Assembly (NCBI GenBank): GCA_937140905.1
Contig: CAKZQO010000083.1
Location: 1 to 40,861 of the forward strand
Reading direction: 5' to 3'
Source: an uncultured Spirochaeta sp.
Lineage (GTDB): Bacteria > Spirochaetota > Spirochaetia > DTKZ01
Length of the DNA stretch: 40,861 nt
Part shown: positions 1-8,579 of the stretch, piece by piece
How the letters are laid out: every line of letters starts with the position of its first letter
Position numbering within the stretch: the stretch's first letter is position 1
Position numbers and translations under genes: made by a program
Notes under the pieces: model-generated
Database searches by the model: none
Told to the model about the DNA's origin: nothing
The model's input: the letters and a program-made list of their open reading frames with translations, nothing else

Positions 1-2
1 CT

Positions 3-293
3 ACCGCTAGTCCTGGCTTCTTCTTAGGTAAGAATCCACGGAATCCCAAGGAAGTTGCTACCCTCCGGTTGGTGCCAACCGTGCGGGATACCTTCAAGAA
101 GTTCGGGATTTCCCAAGCAAACTTCGATTCCATGCCCAACTACTGGGATACCTATCCTCACAACATCAAGAAGCGGACGGACCGAACGCGGGAATGCGCC
201 GTGTGCCATGAGGAAAAGACGTATTTCCTCACCGAGGAGATGTTGATAAAAGAGGGCTCGGAAGCGAATAAAAAGCTGATCTTCCACCACTAA
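3..293 (+). CDS. C-terminal fragment of a c-type cytochrome-like protein (5' end outside window)
   Basis: Frame is open from the window edge (TASPGFFLGKNPRNPKEVATLRLVPTVRDTF...) and contains one CxxCH heme motif (CAVCH); ends ...KLIFHH*. Confidence 0.6.
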   Translation, partial: TASPGFFLGKNPRNPKEVATLRLVPTVRDTFKKFGISQANFDSMPNYWDTYPHNIKKRTDRTRECAVCHEEKTYFLTEEMLIKEGSEANKKLIFHH

Positions 294-325
294 ACGGGCG
301 GCTTATTGTTCCTGTATACTGTCCA

Positions 326-353
326 AGGCTCCCTTCTAAAGGGGGCTTTTTTT
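326..353 (+). terminator. Rho-independent terminator
   Basis: GCTCCCTT-CTA-AAGGGGGC stem (one G-T wobble) followed by TTTTTTT, just downstream of the cytochrome-like CDS. Confidence 0.8.
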
Positions 354-363
354 ACACGATTTC

Positions 364-522
364 TCACTTCGCGCCGGATACTAGATACCCAAGTAAGGCT
401 CCATACAGGATGCTAATGTATGGATTCGAAGTAATGGGGCATGCGCCCGTGCGACAACCGATGAATTTATAATAGGCAAATCCCGCTGCTCCACCCAAAA
501 GAACGGCTAATACTGTCCCCAT
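364..522 (-). CDS. Small membrane protein, DUF6132-like
   Basis: MGTVLAVLLGGAAGFAYYKFIGCRTGACPITSNPYISILYGALLGYLVSGAK; the ATG at 522 has a GGAGG ribosome-binding site, so the ORF-track start at 588 is probably too far upstream. Confidence 0.65.
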   Translation of the reverse strand: MGTVLAVLLGGAAGFAYYKFIGCRTGACPITSNPYISILYGALLGYLVSGAK

Positions 523-623
523 CTGATCCTCCACTGATGAAAAGATTCTTTCATGGAGAAATATAACAAATATAATATATGATAGCAATCCTATATATAC
601 AATTTAAGACAGGAAAAATTATG

Positions 624-652
624 TTGACGTGGAAAAACCCTCGTATTATATT
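624..652 (+). promoter_or_regulatory. Sigma70-like promoter upstream of the DUF5320-like gene
   Basis: TTGACG (624-629), 17-bp spacer, TATATT (647-652). Confidence 0.6.
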
Positions 653-693
653 GAGCATAAGCTCATAATAAACTATATATGCAGGAGGTTTCT

Positions 694-969
694 ATGCCTT
701 GTGGAGACGGAACAGGACCCCTTGGGCATGGTCCCAGCGTAGGTGCCGGAAGGTTTGGATTGTATAGGGGATGGGGATGCCACCAAGACCACCGAGGGTA
801 CGGTCATTTTGCTAAAGGTCCCTTCTCGTGGGGATACGGAGTCCCATACTCCTTAACCCCGGAAGAGGAAAAGATGTTTCTGAAACAGCGGGCAGAATGG
901 ATCGCGAAGCAACAGGAATGGATCCAACAGCGCTTGAAAGATCTGGGCGAACAGGAGAATCCTTCCTAA
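694..969 (+). CDS. DUF5320-like small Gly/Cys protein
   Basis: MPCGDGTGPLGHGPSVGAGRFGLYRGWGC... N-terminus typical of DUF5320; AGGAGG RBS at about 682 places the start at 694 rather than 679. Confidence 0.65.
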   Translation: MPCGDGTGPLGHGPSVGAGRFGLYRGWGCHQDHRGYGHFAKGPFSWGYGVPYSLTPEEEKMFLKQRAEWIAKQQEWIQQRLKDLGEQENPS

Positions 970-998
970 AGGGAACAGCGCGGTTCCCGAAGCTGAAC

Positions 999-1433
999 TT
1001 AGGGTAGGCTTTCTGGCAGAGTTTCCACGAATGCCCGTATTTGATCCCGTACCCGGCGATAGACGGCGAGCTTTTCCTCTTCGGAGGTAAGGTTTGCCGA
1101 AAGCCGGGGTGGATCATCGAACCTCACATGGAGCCGTTTCACGGGGCCGGGAAAGACGGGGCAAGTTTCGTTCGCGTGATCACACACGGTGATCACATAA
1201 TCGAAGGGAATATGGAACAGGTCGCGGACGTGTTTGGAGGTATGGTGAGAAATATCTACCCCCGCTTCCTTCATCACCTGCACCGCGTACGGGTTGAGTC
1301 CATGAACTTCAATTCCCGCAGAGTACGGTTCCAATACGTCCCCTTTTAGATGTCGTGCCCAACCTTCCGCCATCTGGCTCCGGCAGGAATTACCCGTGCA
1401 TAAAAAGAGGATTTTCTTTTTCTTGTTTTTCAA
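999..1433 (-). CDS. arsC: Arsenate reductase, low-molecular-weight phosphatase (thioredoxin-coupled ArsC) type
   Basis: ILFLCTGNSCRSQMAEGWARHL P-loop, CDHANETCPVFPG and RFDDPP motifs. Confidence 0.92.
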   Translation of the reverse strand: MKNKKKKILFLCTGNSCRSQMAEGWARHLKGDVLEPYSAGIEVHGLNPYAVQVMKEAGVDISHHTSKHVRDLFHIPFDYVITVCDHANETCPVFPGPVKRLHVRFDDPPRLSANLTSEEEKLAVYRRVRDQIRAFVETLPESLP

Positions 1434-1521
1434 TTCTCCACCCTTTGATTGGCGGCAGAAGATACAACTATTCTCAGATTCTGCCTGTTCGTTCTAAATC
1501 GGGACCCTGCCGGCTAAAAGT

Positions 1522-2355
1522 TTAGCGAGTTAAACCATCCAAAAAGGTTTCTAGTTCCCTGTTCCACCGCTCTGCCTGTTCGACATTGGGTAAGTGACGG
1601 GAGTTGGGTATTATAGCCATTCTCGAACCTTTTATCCGTTTGTGGATTTCCTCGGCTACCGATACGGGCGTTCCAGGATCTTCCTCGCCTACCAGGATCA
1701 GAGTGGGAGTGCGGATAGAGGTTAACTTCTCTAGATTGTCCAGTCTCATGATGGCCTGCACACAGCCTATGTAGCCGGCGACCGGCGTTTTTAAGAACTG
1801 TGCCTCGATCGCTTCATAAATAGCGGGACGTCTTTTTCGGAAGGGCTCGGTGAACCACCGTTCCATGGTCCCTTCCAGAAGAGGTTTTAACCCTTCCCGT
1901 TTTACCTGCTCGATCCTCTGTTCCCAGACTTTGATCGCTTCGGGAGGGGTACGAGCTGAAGTATCGGAGAGGGTGAGACTCAACAGCCGGTCGGGATGTC
2001 GAAGAGCGAGTTCCTGACCGATCATCCCTCCCATCGAGAGTCCCACGAAGTGGACCTTATCGATCTCGAGGCTGTCTAGAAGCGCCAGTACATCGTCTGC
2101 CAGAATCTGGAACGTGTAGGGGCCTTCGGGAGCTTCGCTCTTTCCATGTCCCCGGGTATCGAACCGGAGGAGCCGGAAGGAGTGTTGGAAATGCTTCACC
2201 TGCGGCTCCCACATCACCGTGGACGAAGCTAGAGAATGGCTAAACATGAGAACGGGTGCTCTATCGGGGCCTTCGAGAACGTAGTGGATCTTAGGCCTAT
2301 AAGTATGTGCGTGTGCCATGAGAATAGGGTAATGTGGTTGGATCGGATCCGTCAA
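1522..2355 (-). CDS. Alpha/beta hydrolase (3-oxoadipate enol-lactonase-like)
   Basis: GLSMGG nucleophile elbow, RFDTRGHGKSEAPEGPYT, LILVGEEDPGTPV, terminal His in NSRHLPNVEQAERWN. Confidence 0.88.
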   Translation of the reverse strand: MTDPIQPHYPILMAHAHTYRPKIHYVLEGPDRAPVLMFSHSLASSTVMWEPQVKHFQHSFRLLRFDTRGHGKSEAPEGPYTFQILADDVLALLDSLEIDKVHFVGLSMGGMIGQELALRHPDRLLSLTLSDTSARTPPEAIKVWEQRIEQVKREGLKPLLEGTMERWFTEPFRKRRPAIYEAIEAQFLKTPVAGYIGCVQAIMRLDNLEKLTSIRTPTLILVGEEDPGTPVSVAEEIHKRIKGSRMAIIPNSRHLPNVEQAERWNRELETFLDGLTR

Positions 2356-2389
2356 GGGAGCGTCATTACCTTGTCACGAACCTGTTTGA

Positions 2390-2728
2390 TTAGGTTAATC
2401 GTTCTAAAATACGGGAGTAATGCTTGTGCTTTTCTTCCAATAGAGGAACCAGTTTTTGCAACGCATCGAGCACGCATCGGCAACGGAGTTTGTAAAACAC
2501 CATGTTTCCCCGTTTCTCATCTACCACGATTCCCGCTTGCCGGAGGATCGAGAGGTGCTTGGAAACGGTAGAGGTATCGGACCCCACTAGGGCGGTGAGT
2601 TCGCACACGCAGTGAGGCTTTTCTCCCAATGCTTCCACCATAAGGAGGCGGGAAGGGTGGGATAGAGCTTTGAGGATTCCGGAGACTTCGTTCAAGCGGT
2701 TCGGATCGAATCGCTCTTGTCCTTCCAT
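2390..2728 (-). CDS. arsR: ArsR/SmtB-family transcriptional regulator
   Basis: Winged HTH: LKALSHPSRLLMVEALGEKPHCVCELTALVGSDTSTVSKHLSILRQAGIV; CVC pair typical of As(III)-sensing members. Confidence 0.9.
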   Translation of the reverse strand: MEGQERFDPNRLNEVSGILKALSHPSRLLMVEALGEKPHCVCELTALVGSDTSTVSKHLSILRQAGIVVDEKRGNMVFYKLRCRCVLDALQKLVPLLEEKHKHYSRILERLT

Positions 2729-2788
2729 AAAAATTAGTCTAATCTATCTTAGGCTATTTGGCAAGGTATGCAAAGACCAAGGGGCTCA

Positions 2789-2809
2789 TATCTTTATTCC
2801 AAGATAAAG
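2789..2809. promoter_or_regulatory. Inverted repeat in the arsR/permease divergent intergenic region (candidate ArsR operator)
   Basis: TATCTT-tattcc-AAGATA and overlapping CTTTAT-tccaag-ATAAAG, both perfect. Confidence 0.4.
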
Positions 2810-2843
2810 CAACGGGTTTGATACTAAAATTGAGGGCGCTTAT

Positions 2844-3323
2844 ATGGAATACGTGTTTTACGGAATCGCGGTAAGCTGTTTGATCCTTTCCTGGGTAAAG
2901 GATAGGCAAAAAACTCTAAAGGGGCTAAGGAAAGCCTGGAAAAGCCTTGAGGCCATTCTGCCCCAATTGCTGGGAATACTCCTTTTCACGGGGATCGTGA
3001 TCGCATGGACAAACCCTGAAACGATCTCTAGGGTGATCGGGGTGAAATCGGGATGGTTGGGTACTGTTGGAGCGGCTGTAGTCGGGTCCTTAACGCTGAT
3101 ACCAGGTTTCGTGGCTTTCCCTATGGCGGCCATGCTCCTAACGAACGGCGCAGGGTACACGCAGATCGCCGCTTTCGTGTCGACTCTTATGATGGTAGGA
3201 GTGGTGACCTTTCCCATGGAACGGATGTACTTTGGCACCAAGGTGGCTTTGGTGCGAAACCTGTTGGCTTTCCTGTTCTCCTTTCTCGTGGCGGGGGTGA
3301 TTGGATGGGTGCATGGAATGTGA
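2844..3323 (+). CDS. Permease, N-terminal half-type (ArsP/DUF318-like)
   Basis: 159-aa hydrophobic protein with GSLTLIPGFVAFPMAAMLLTNGAG, typical of half-size permeases of the DUF318 family. Confidence 0.75.
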   Translation: MEYVFYGIAVSCLILSWVKDRQKTLKGLRKAWKSLEAILPQLLGILLFTGIVIAWTNPETISRVIGVKSGWLGTVGAAVVGSLTLIPGFVAFPMAAMLLTNGAGYTQIAAFVSTLMMVGVVTFPMERMYFGTKVALVRNLLAFLFSFLVAGVIGWVHGM

Positions 3324-3862
3324 AAGGATTCCTCGGAAGATATCGTTTCTTTCTTGCCATGGGGCTTCTCTGGGTAGGGTTGTACTTCGGGAAAACCGAT
3401 CTTGCAGTAAGCTCTCTGGAAGTGTGCTGGTACAGTTTAAAGGAAATGCTCATCGTGATTCCTCCTATATTCATCCTGGTAGGGTTGTTCGATGTGTGGG
3501 TACCGAAGGAAAAGGTGGTGCGATTCATGGGGAAAGGAGCGGGTTTCCGGGGGGTTCTCCTGTCTTTCCTAACGGGAGCCCTGGCAGCGGGGCCTCTGTA
3601 TGGTGCCTTTCCCGTGGCGGCGGTTTTTTTGAAAAAGAACGCTAGCCTCTCGAACGTGTTCATCTTTTTGGGAGCCTGGTCCACCATGAAAATTCCCATG
3701 TTCCTGTTCGAGGGACAGTCTTTGGGGTGGAAGTTTGCGCTAACCCGTCTTTGCTTGAATATTCCCGGAATTCTATTGATCGCCTATGTCCTTACCAAAA
3801 TGCTCGAACCAGATGAAGAACAGTGGATTCGGCAGCAGGCGGACGACCTGACTCTGCGATGA
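3305..3862 (+). CDS. Permease, C-terminal half-type (ArsP/DUF318-like)
   Basis: Plausible start is the in-frame ATG at 3305 (MGAWNVKGFLGRYRFF...), overlapping the upstream gene by 19 nt; FLTGALAAGPLYGAFPVAAVFLKKNASLSNVFIFLGAWSTMKIPM. The portion of the ORF before 3305 overlaps the first half gene out of frame and is probably not coding. Confidence 0.75.
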   Translation: MGAWNVKGFLGRYRFFLAMGLLWVGLYFGKTDLAVSSLEVCWYSLKEMLIVIPPIFILVGLFDVWVPKEKVVRFMGKGAGFRGVLLSFLTGALAAGPLYGAFPVAAVFLKKNASLSNVFIFLGAWSTMKIPMFLFEGQSLGWKFALTRLCLNIPGILLIAYVLTKMLEPDEEQWIRQQADDLTLR

Positions 3863-3885
3863 CTAATGAGTGAGTTGGGTTAAAC

Positions 3886-3915
3886 TTGACAAGTGTATTG
3901 ATATTTGGCTATATT
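3886..3915 (+). promoter_or_regulatory. Sigma70-like promoter for the CDF gene
   Basis: TTGACA (3886-3891), 18-bp spacer, TATATT (3910-3915). Confidence 0.65.
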
Positions 3916-3943
3916 ACCAAAAAGCATAGCGCTTTAGACAAAA

Positions 3944-4876
3944 ATGGAAAAGGAGAACGGAGGGTTGGAACATACACATCGACACGGTGAAGGACACGAA
4001 CTTTCGGGGATACGTCTGGGAGTTGTCACTGCGCTGAATCTTACCATCACGGTCGCCGAAGTGGTGGGAGGGGTATTGAGCGGTAGTTTAGCCCTCCTAT
4101 CGGATGCCCTTCATAACTTGGGGGATTCGGCTGCCATCGTCACCAGTTGGGTGGCCCATCGAATCGCGGGAAGGCCCCATACTCTGGAGAAAACCTACGG
4201 GTTCAAACGAGCGGAAGTATTGGCCGCTTTATTCAACGCGCTAGTCCTCTTTGGCCTCTCTTTTTTTCTAATTGGAGAGGCATACCGTAGATTTGTGGCT
4301 CCTGAGCCGATCAAAGGGGGACTGATGCTTACCGTGGCGATCATTGGCCTAATGGGGAACTTAGCCTCGGTGTTCCTGTTGAAACGGGATTCCCGGGAAA
4401 ACATGAACATTCGATCTAGTTATCTCCATCTGTTGAGTGACAGTATCTCTTCCGTAGGGGTCATTCTAGGTGGGATCGCGATTGGCCTCTGGAACATTGT
4501 ATGGATCGATCCTTTGATCACGGTGCTCATTTCCCTCTACATCCTTCGAGAAACCTGGAACATCATAAAAGAAACAGTGGATATCCTGATGCAGGCTTCC
4601 CCCCGGATCGACTACGAAGAGCTGAAGCAAGCGGTGGAATCAGTAGGGGGCGTGAAGAACCTTCATCACGTGCACCTATGGAGGTCGGACGAAAAATCCA
4701 TCTATTTCGAGGGGCATGTGGACGTGGAGGATATGCGGGTTTGCGATGCCCAGCGTATCATCGAAGATATTCAGAAAATCCTTCAAAAGCGGTTTGGTAT
4801 CGGTCACGCCACTATCCAGGTGGAAACCGACCGGTGTGAGGACAAGGAAATCGTAAAAACAAAACACAAAGAATAA
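3944..4876 (+). CDS. Cation diffusion facilitator (CzcD-like) exporter
   Basis: His-rich N-terminus, GSLALLSDALHNLGDS and HLLSDSISSVGVILGG metal-site helices, C-terminal cytoplasmic domain HHVHLWRSDEKSIYFEGHV. Confidence 0.93.
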   Translation: MEKENGGLEHTHRHGEGHELSGIRLGVVTALNLTITVAEVVGGVLSGSLALLSDALHNLGDSAAIVTSWVAHRIAGRPHTLEKTYGFKRAEVLAALFNALVLFGLSFFLIGEAYRRFVAPEPIKGGLMLTVAIIGLMGNLASVFLLKRDSRENMNIRSSYLHLLSDSISSVGVILGGIAIGLWNIVWIDPLITVLISLYILRETWNIIKETVDILMQASPRIDYEELKQAVESVGGVKNLHHVHLWRSDEKSIYFEGHVDVEDMRVCDAQRIIEDIQKILQKRFGIGHATIQVETDRCEDKEIVKTKHKE

Positions 4877-4896
4877 AATAAATTGAGGAGGAAGAT

Positions 4897-5139
4897 ATGC
4901 GGATTCAGATTCTAGGGACAGGGTGTCCTAAATGTCGACTTTTGGAAGAACACGCCCGTCAAGCCGTGAAGGAATTAGGAGTGAACGCGGAAATCGAAAA
5001 AGTAACGGAGATCGAAGAGATTATGCGATTTGGAGTGATGGTAACTCCTGCCTTGGCCATCAATGGAAATGTAAAGGCGTCGGGGCGGGTGCTCACCAAA
5101 GACCAGATCGCCGAATTGATCAGGAAAGAACGGAACTAG
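4897..5139 (+). CDS. Thioredoxin/glutaredoxin-like redox-active disulfide protein
   Basis: MRIQILGTGCPKCRLLEEHA... CPKC active site and MVTPALAINGNVKASGRV; family commonly next to ArsP permeases. Confidence 0.88.
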   Translation: MRIQILGTGCPKCRLLEEHARQAVKELGVNAEIEKVTEIEEIMRFGVMVTPALAINGNVKASGRVLTKDQIAELIRKERN

Positions 5140-5146
5140 AACTTCC

Positions 5147-6334
5147 ATGGCACAGAAAGACCTTTCTCCCAATGGTAAGCTTCTGCTTACCGCGGGCGTA
5201 TTTTTAGTAGCCTACTTTACTCCCTTTGATTCTCCCCGGATGGCAGGGGCCGTACAGGAAGCCTTCCTGATGCTCTCTGAATATGCCCGGGATCACGTGC
5301 TTCTCTGCGTGGTGCCTGCCATGTTCATAGCGGGAGCTATCACCGTATTCTTGAACCAGCAAGCGGTGATCCGATATCTCGGGCCCAGCGCCCCCCGGCT
5401 CTTGGCGTACAGCGTCGCTTCCGTATCGGGAACGATCCTTGCCGTTTGCTCCTGCACGGTGCTTCCCCTTTTCAAAGGAATTTACAAAAAAGGTGCGGGG
5501 TTGGGGCCCGCGGTTTCTTTTTTGTACTCCGGGCCAGCCATCAATATCCTGGCCATCGTGCTCTCTTACAAGGTGTTTGGCTGGAAGATGGGATTCGCGC
5601 GGATGTTCGGTGCCGTAACATTCGCCTTTCTCATAGGCATGATTATGCAGGCGTTGTTCCGGAAGGAAGACGAAGAGCGTCTTGCCGATGAGAGGATGTT
5701 CCAGTATGCGGGGGATGTGTCGGACCGGACGCTCCTTCAGATGATCCTGTACATGACTTCCATGATCGGAATCTTGGTGTTCGTGAACTGGGCACCTTCG
5801 CGGGGAACCCTCCCTGTATGGGATTTCATCTATCAGTACAAGTACGCTATTACCGCTGCTTTCGTTCTGGTTCTGGTATACAGTCTGGTACGATGGTTCA
5901 GCCGGGACGAGATAAAGGATTGGACCCTTGCCACGAGGGACTTCAGCCTCCAGATCCTTCCCTACCTGTTCTTCGGGGTTCTAGTGGCAGGGTTCCTGCT
6001 GGGCCGTCCGGGCCATGAGGCATTGATTCCCAGCCGATGGGTTTCAGGGCTCGTGGGAGGGAACTCGATTTTCGCCAACTTCTTCGCCGCGGTAGCGGGA
6101 GCCTTCATGTACTTCGCCACCCTGACGGAAGTCCCCATCGTGCAAGGACTTTTGGGAAGCGGGATGGGGCAGGGGCCAGCTCTGGCATTGCTCCTCGCGG
6201 GCCCGAGCTTATCTCTCCCCAGTATGCTGGTGATTCATGGAGAACTGGGATTCAAGAAGACCGCCGCCTACGTACTCCTCGTAGTGGTACTGTCTACCCT
6301 CGCGGGATATGGGTTCGGCTCAATTGTCCGATAG
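5147..6334 (+). CDS. arsP: Full-length permease, ArsP-like
   Basis: 395-aa polytopic protein; SGTILAVCSCTVLPLFKGIYKKGAGLGPAVSFLYSGPAINILA signature. Confidence 0.8.
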   Translation: MAQKDLSPNGKLLLTAGVFLVAYFTPFDSPRMAGAVQEAFLMLSEYARDHVLLCVVPAMFIAGAITVFLNQQAVIRYLGPSAPRLLAYSVASVSGTILAVCSCTVLPLFKGIYKKGAGLGPAVSFLYSGPAINILAIVLSYKVFGWKMGFARMFGAVTFAFLIGMIMQALFRKEDEERLADERMFQYAGDVSDRTLLQMILYMTSMIGILVFVNWAPSRGTLPVWDFIYQYKYAITAAFVLVLVYSLVRWFSRDEIKDWTLATRDFSLQILPYLFFGVLVAGFLLGRPGHEALIPSRWVSGLVGGNSIFANFFAAVAGAFMYFATLTEVPIVQGLLGSGMGQGPALALLLAGPSLSLPSMLVIHGELGFKKTAAYVLLVVVLSTLAGYGFGSIVR

Positions 6335-6347
6335 GCAGGAGATGTAG

Positions 6348-7263
6348 ATGGATACAGTAACAAAAAAGCTTTCGTTCTTTGATCGCTACCTTACCCTATG
6401 GATCTTCCTGGTGATGGGAATCGCCGTACTGACTGGCAGTGTGTTCTCTGGAATTGCGAAGTTCTGGAACTCTTTCAGCTATGGAACTACGAATATTCCC
6501 CTTGCATTGGGATTGATCCTTATGATGTACCCGCCATTGGCTAAGGTGCGGTACGAGAAGCTTCCCGTTGTATTTAAAAACCTGAAGATGCTATCTTTTT
6601 CTCTTGTTCTGAACTGGATCGTGGGGCCCTTTGTCATGTTCTTTCTAGCGATCCTCCTTCTTCGGGATAGACCCGAGATGGCTATAGGAGTCATTCTCGT
6701 GGGATTGGCCCGTTGCATTGCCATGGTACTGGTATGGAACGATCTGGCAAAGGGAGACTCCGAATTGGCAGCTGGACTTGTAGCGTTCAATGCATTGTTC
6801 CAAATTCGCTATGGGCCTCCTTTCCAACTATTTACTACGAAAGTCGAAAGGGGATGAGTGGTATTTCTTTAGGTACATTCCTTCTATCTCGAAACTAACC
6901 CCTATGGCGTTACTTTTCACGATATTCGTGATGTTTTCCCTTAAAGGGGATAAGATTATCGAACTACCTCTGGATGTAATGCGGGTTGCTATTCCCTATA
7001 CCCTTTATTTCAGCCTCATGTTCTTCGTTACCTTCTATTTGGCACACCGAATGAAGATACCGTATGAGAAAGCGGTCACGGTTTCCTTCACGGCATCTAG
7101 CAATGATTTCGAGCTGGCTATAGCTGTGGCAGTAGCGGTATTTGGGGTAAGCTCAGCTCAGGCGTTTGCTACCGTAATCGGACCTTTGGTGGAAGTGCCG
7201 GTTCTGGTCGGTTTGGTTCATGTGGCATTGTATTTCCGTAGAAGACTGATGTCAGTGGCATGA
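6348..7263 (+). pseudogene. acr3: ACR3-family arsenite efflux transporter disrupted by an internal out-of-frame deletion
   Basis: N-terminal half in one frame (...[35 protein letters not shown]) and C-terminal half in another ([19 protein letters not shown]...ASSNDFELAIAVAVAVFG...GPLVEVPVLVGLVHVAL); the segment normally between them is missing. Confidence 0.8.
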
Positions 7264-7265
7264 GG

Positions 7266-8579
7266 TCACCCCTGAAGATTCTGCTTTTCTAAAGGTTTGA
7301 TCGTGAGGAACTGTTCATTGTTAGCGGAAAGGCGTGCGGCCAACAGTTCCACCATCCGGGTAGCGGCGTGAGGATCCTGATTCAGGAGGCCTTTGAACAT
7401 GGAGGAAGGCAGGATGAAAACGGTAGTATCCGTTTGCGCGATTGCCCAGGCTGTGCGAGGTTCTTTCAGGATGCAGGCCATTTCTCCAAAGAACTCTCCC
7501 TCTTTCAAGACCGAAATAGGTTTTACTCCCGTACCGGGATCTTCTATGAAGACCGCCACCTTCCCCTTGTAGAGATAGTAAGCTTCCCCGCACGGGTCAC
7601 CCTTCTTGAAGATGGTAGAACCTGCGGGGAACTCGCGAGCATACTTCTTGAAAAGCCGCTGGGGTTTCGAGAAAAGATTTCGCTCCAACGCCTTAGGCGT
7701 TTTCCCGCTAGTATCGATCCGATGGAATCGAGCGAAGAGTAGCGAGTCGTAGTTTTCCAGGGTATAACATAGTTCCGCGAAGAAAAAGTAGAACCAAAAA
7801 AACATGTAGACCCGGATGAGTCCTCCGATCAGGTTACCCAGGATTCCATACAGGAGACCGTACCGGTCTGTGTTGAGAATAATCCCCAACAGGGAGCTCA
7901 TCCCGATATACGAACCAAGGCAAAGGATAGAGGAAATGAGGGCATGTTTCGTGGCAGGTTTCTGGGCAGGAACTTTCAGGTAGGTGAGGAAGGTGAATAA
8001 CCACAGGGATAATGGACCGAGGGAAGAAATTCCCAGGGAAACCAGACCGGATAGAAGTCTTCGCATGGGAAACCATCCCGTGGATTGAAAGAAGAGTTTC
8101 AGAATCTGTCCCATCCCTAGGATCACGATTAGGGCCACCAGGCTAACCAATTCTATAGCGATGGTAAGGAGATTCTCCCGGAACGCGCTATCCCGGCTTG
8201 GAGAAGAGTAGATCACCCGAATTCCCCTCTGAATGGAAAGGATCAGTAACCGAGATGTCCAGACAAGGTTTAGGAATCCGAAGATACCAGCCCAGCCGGA
8301 TAGGGGGCGCGCAAGGAGATCGATGAAGAGTTCTGTTCCTCCAAAGGATTCCAGATAAGGGGAAAGGATCGATACTACCCAGGCAAGCTCCCATCCCAGC
8401 CATTTCCCAAGGGTGGAAAATCCATACAGAACGATTAGTATTGCGGGAAACGCGGATAACAGGAACGCGTAAGCGCCTGCCGATGCATGGTTGGCCATTT
8501 CATGTCTAGAGAATTGCTCGAAGGAAAACAATCCCCGACGCAGCGGCCCCTGAATCCAGCCGGGAAGATTTTTCCTCAT
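7266..8579 (-). CDS. YihY/BrkB-family membrane protein fused to a C-terminal cyclic-nucleotide-binding domain
   Basis: N-terminal polytopic BrkB-like region (FSRHEMANHASAGAYAFLLSAFPAILIVLYG) plus CNB domain (FPAGSTIFKKGDPCGEAYYLYKGKVAVFIED...LKEGEFFGEMACILKEPRTAWAIAQTDTTVFILP). Confidence 0.85.
   Translation of the reverse strand: MRKNLPGWIQGPLRRGLFSFEQFSRHEMANHASAGAYAFLLSAFPAILIVLYGFSTLGKWLGWELAWVVSILSPYLESFGGTELFIDLLARPLSGWAGIFGFLNLVWTSRLLILSIQRGIRVIYSSPSRDSAFRENLLTIAIELVSLVALIVILGMGQILKLFFQSTGWFPMRRLLSGLVSLGISSLGPLSLWLFTFLTYLKVPAQKPATKHALISSILCLGSYIGMSSLLGIILNTDRYGLLYGILGNLIGGLIRVYMFFWFYFFFAELCYTLENYDSLLFARFHRIDTSGKTPKALERNLFSKPQRLFKKYAREFPAGSTIFKKGDPCGEAYYLYKGKVAVFIEDPGTGVKPISVLKEGEFFGEMACILKEPRTAWAIAQTDTTVFILPSSMFKGLLNQDPHAATRMVELLAARLSANNEQFLTIKPLEKQNLQG

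Noticed and set aside
812-1349. ORFs 812..1117 (-) and 1041..1349 (+)
   Set aside because: Overlap the DUF5320-like gene and/or arsC in other frames; no recognisable family or RBS.
3053-3304. N-terminal extension of the 269-aa ORF (3053..3862)
   Set aside because: Overlaps the first half-permease out of frame and has no membrane-protein character; the start at 3305 is more plausible.
3187-3699. 170-aa minus-strand ORF
   Set aside because: Antisense shadow of the permease genes; Arg/Pro/Thr-rich translation with no domain character.
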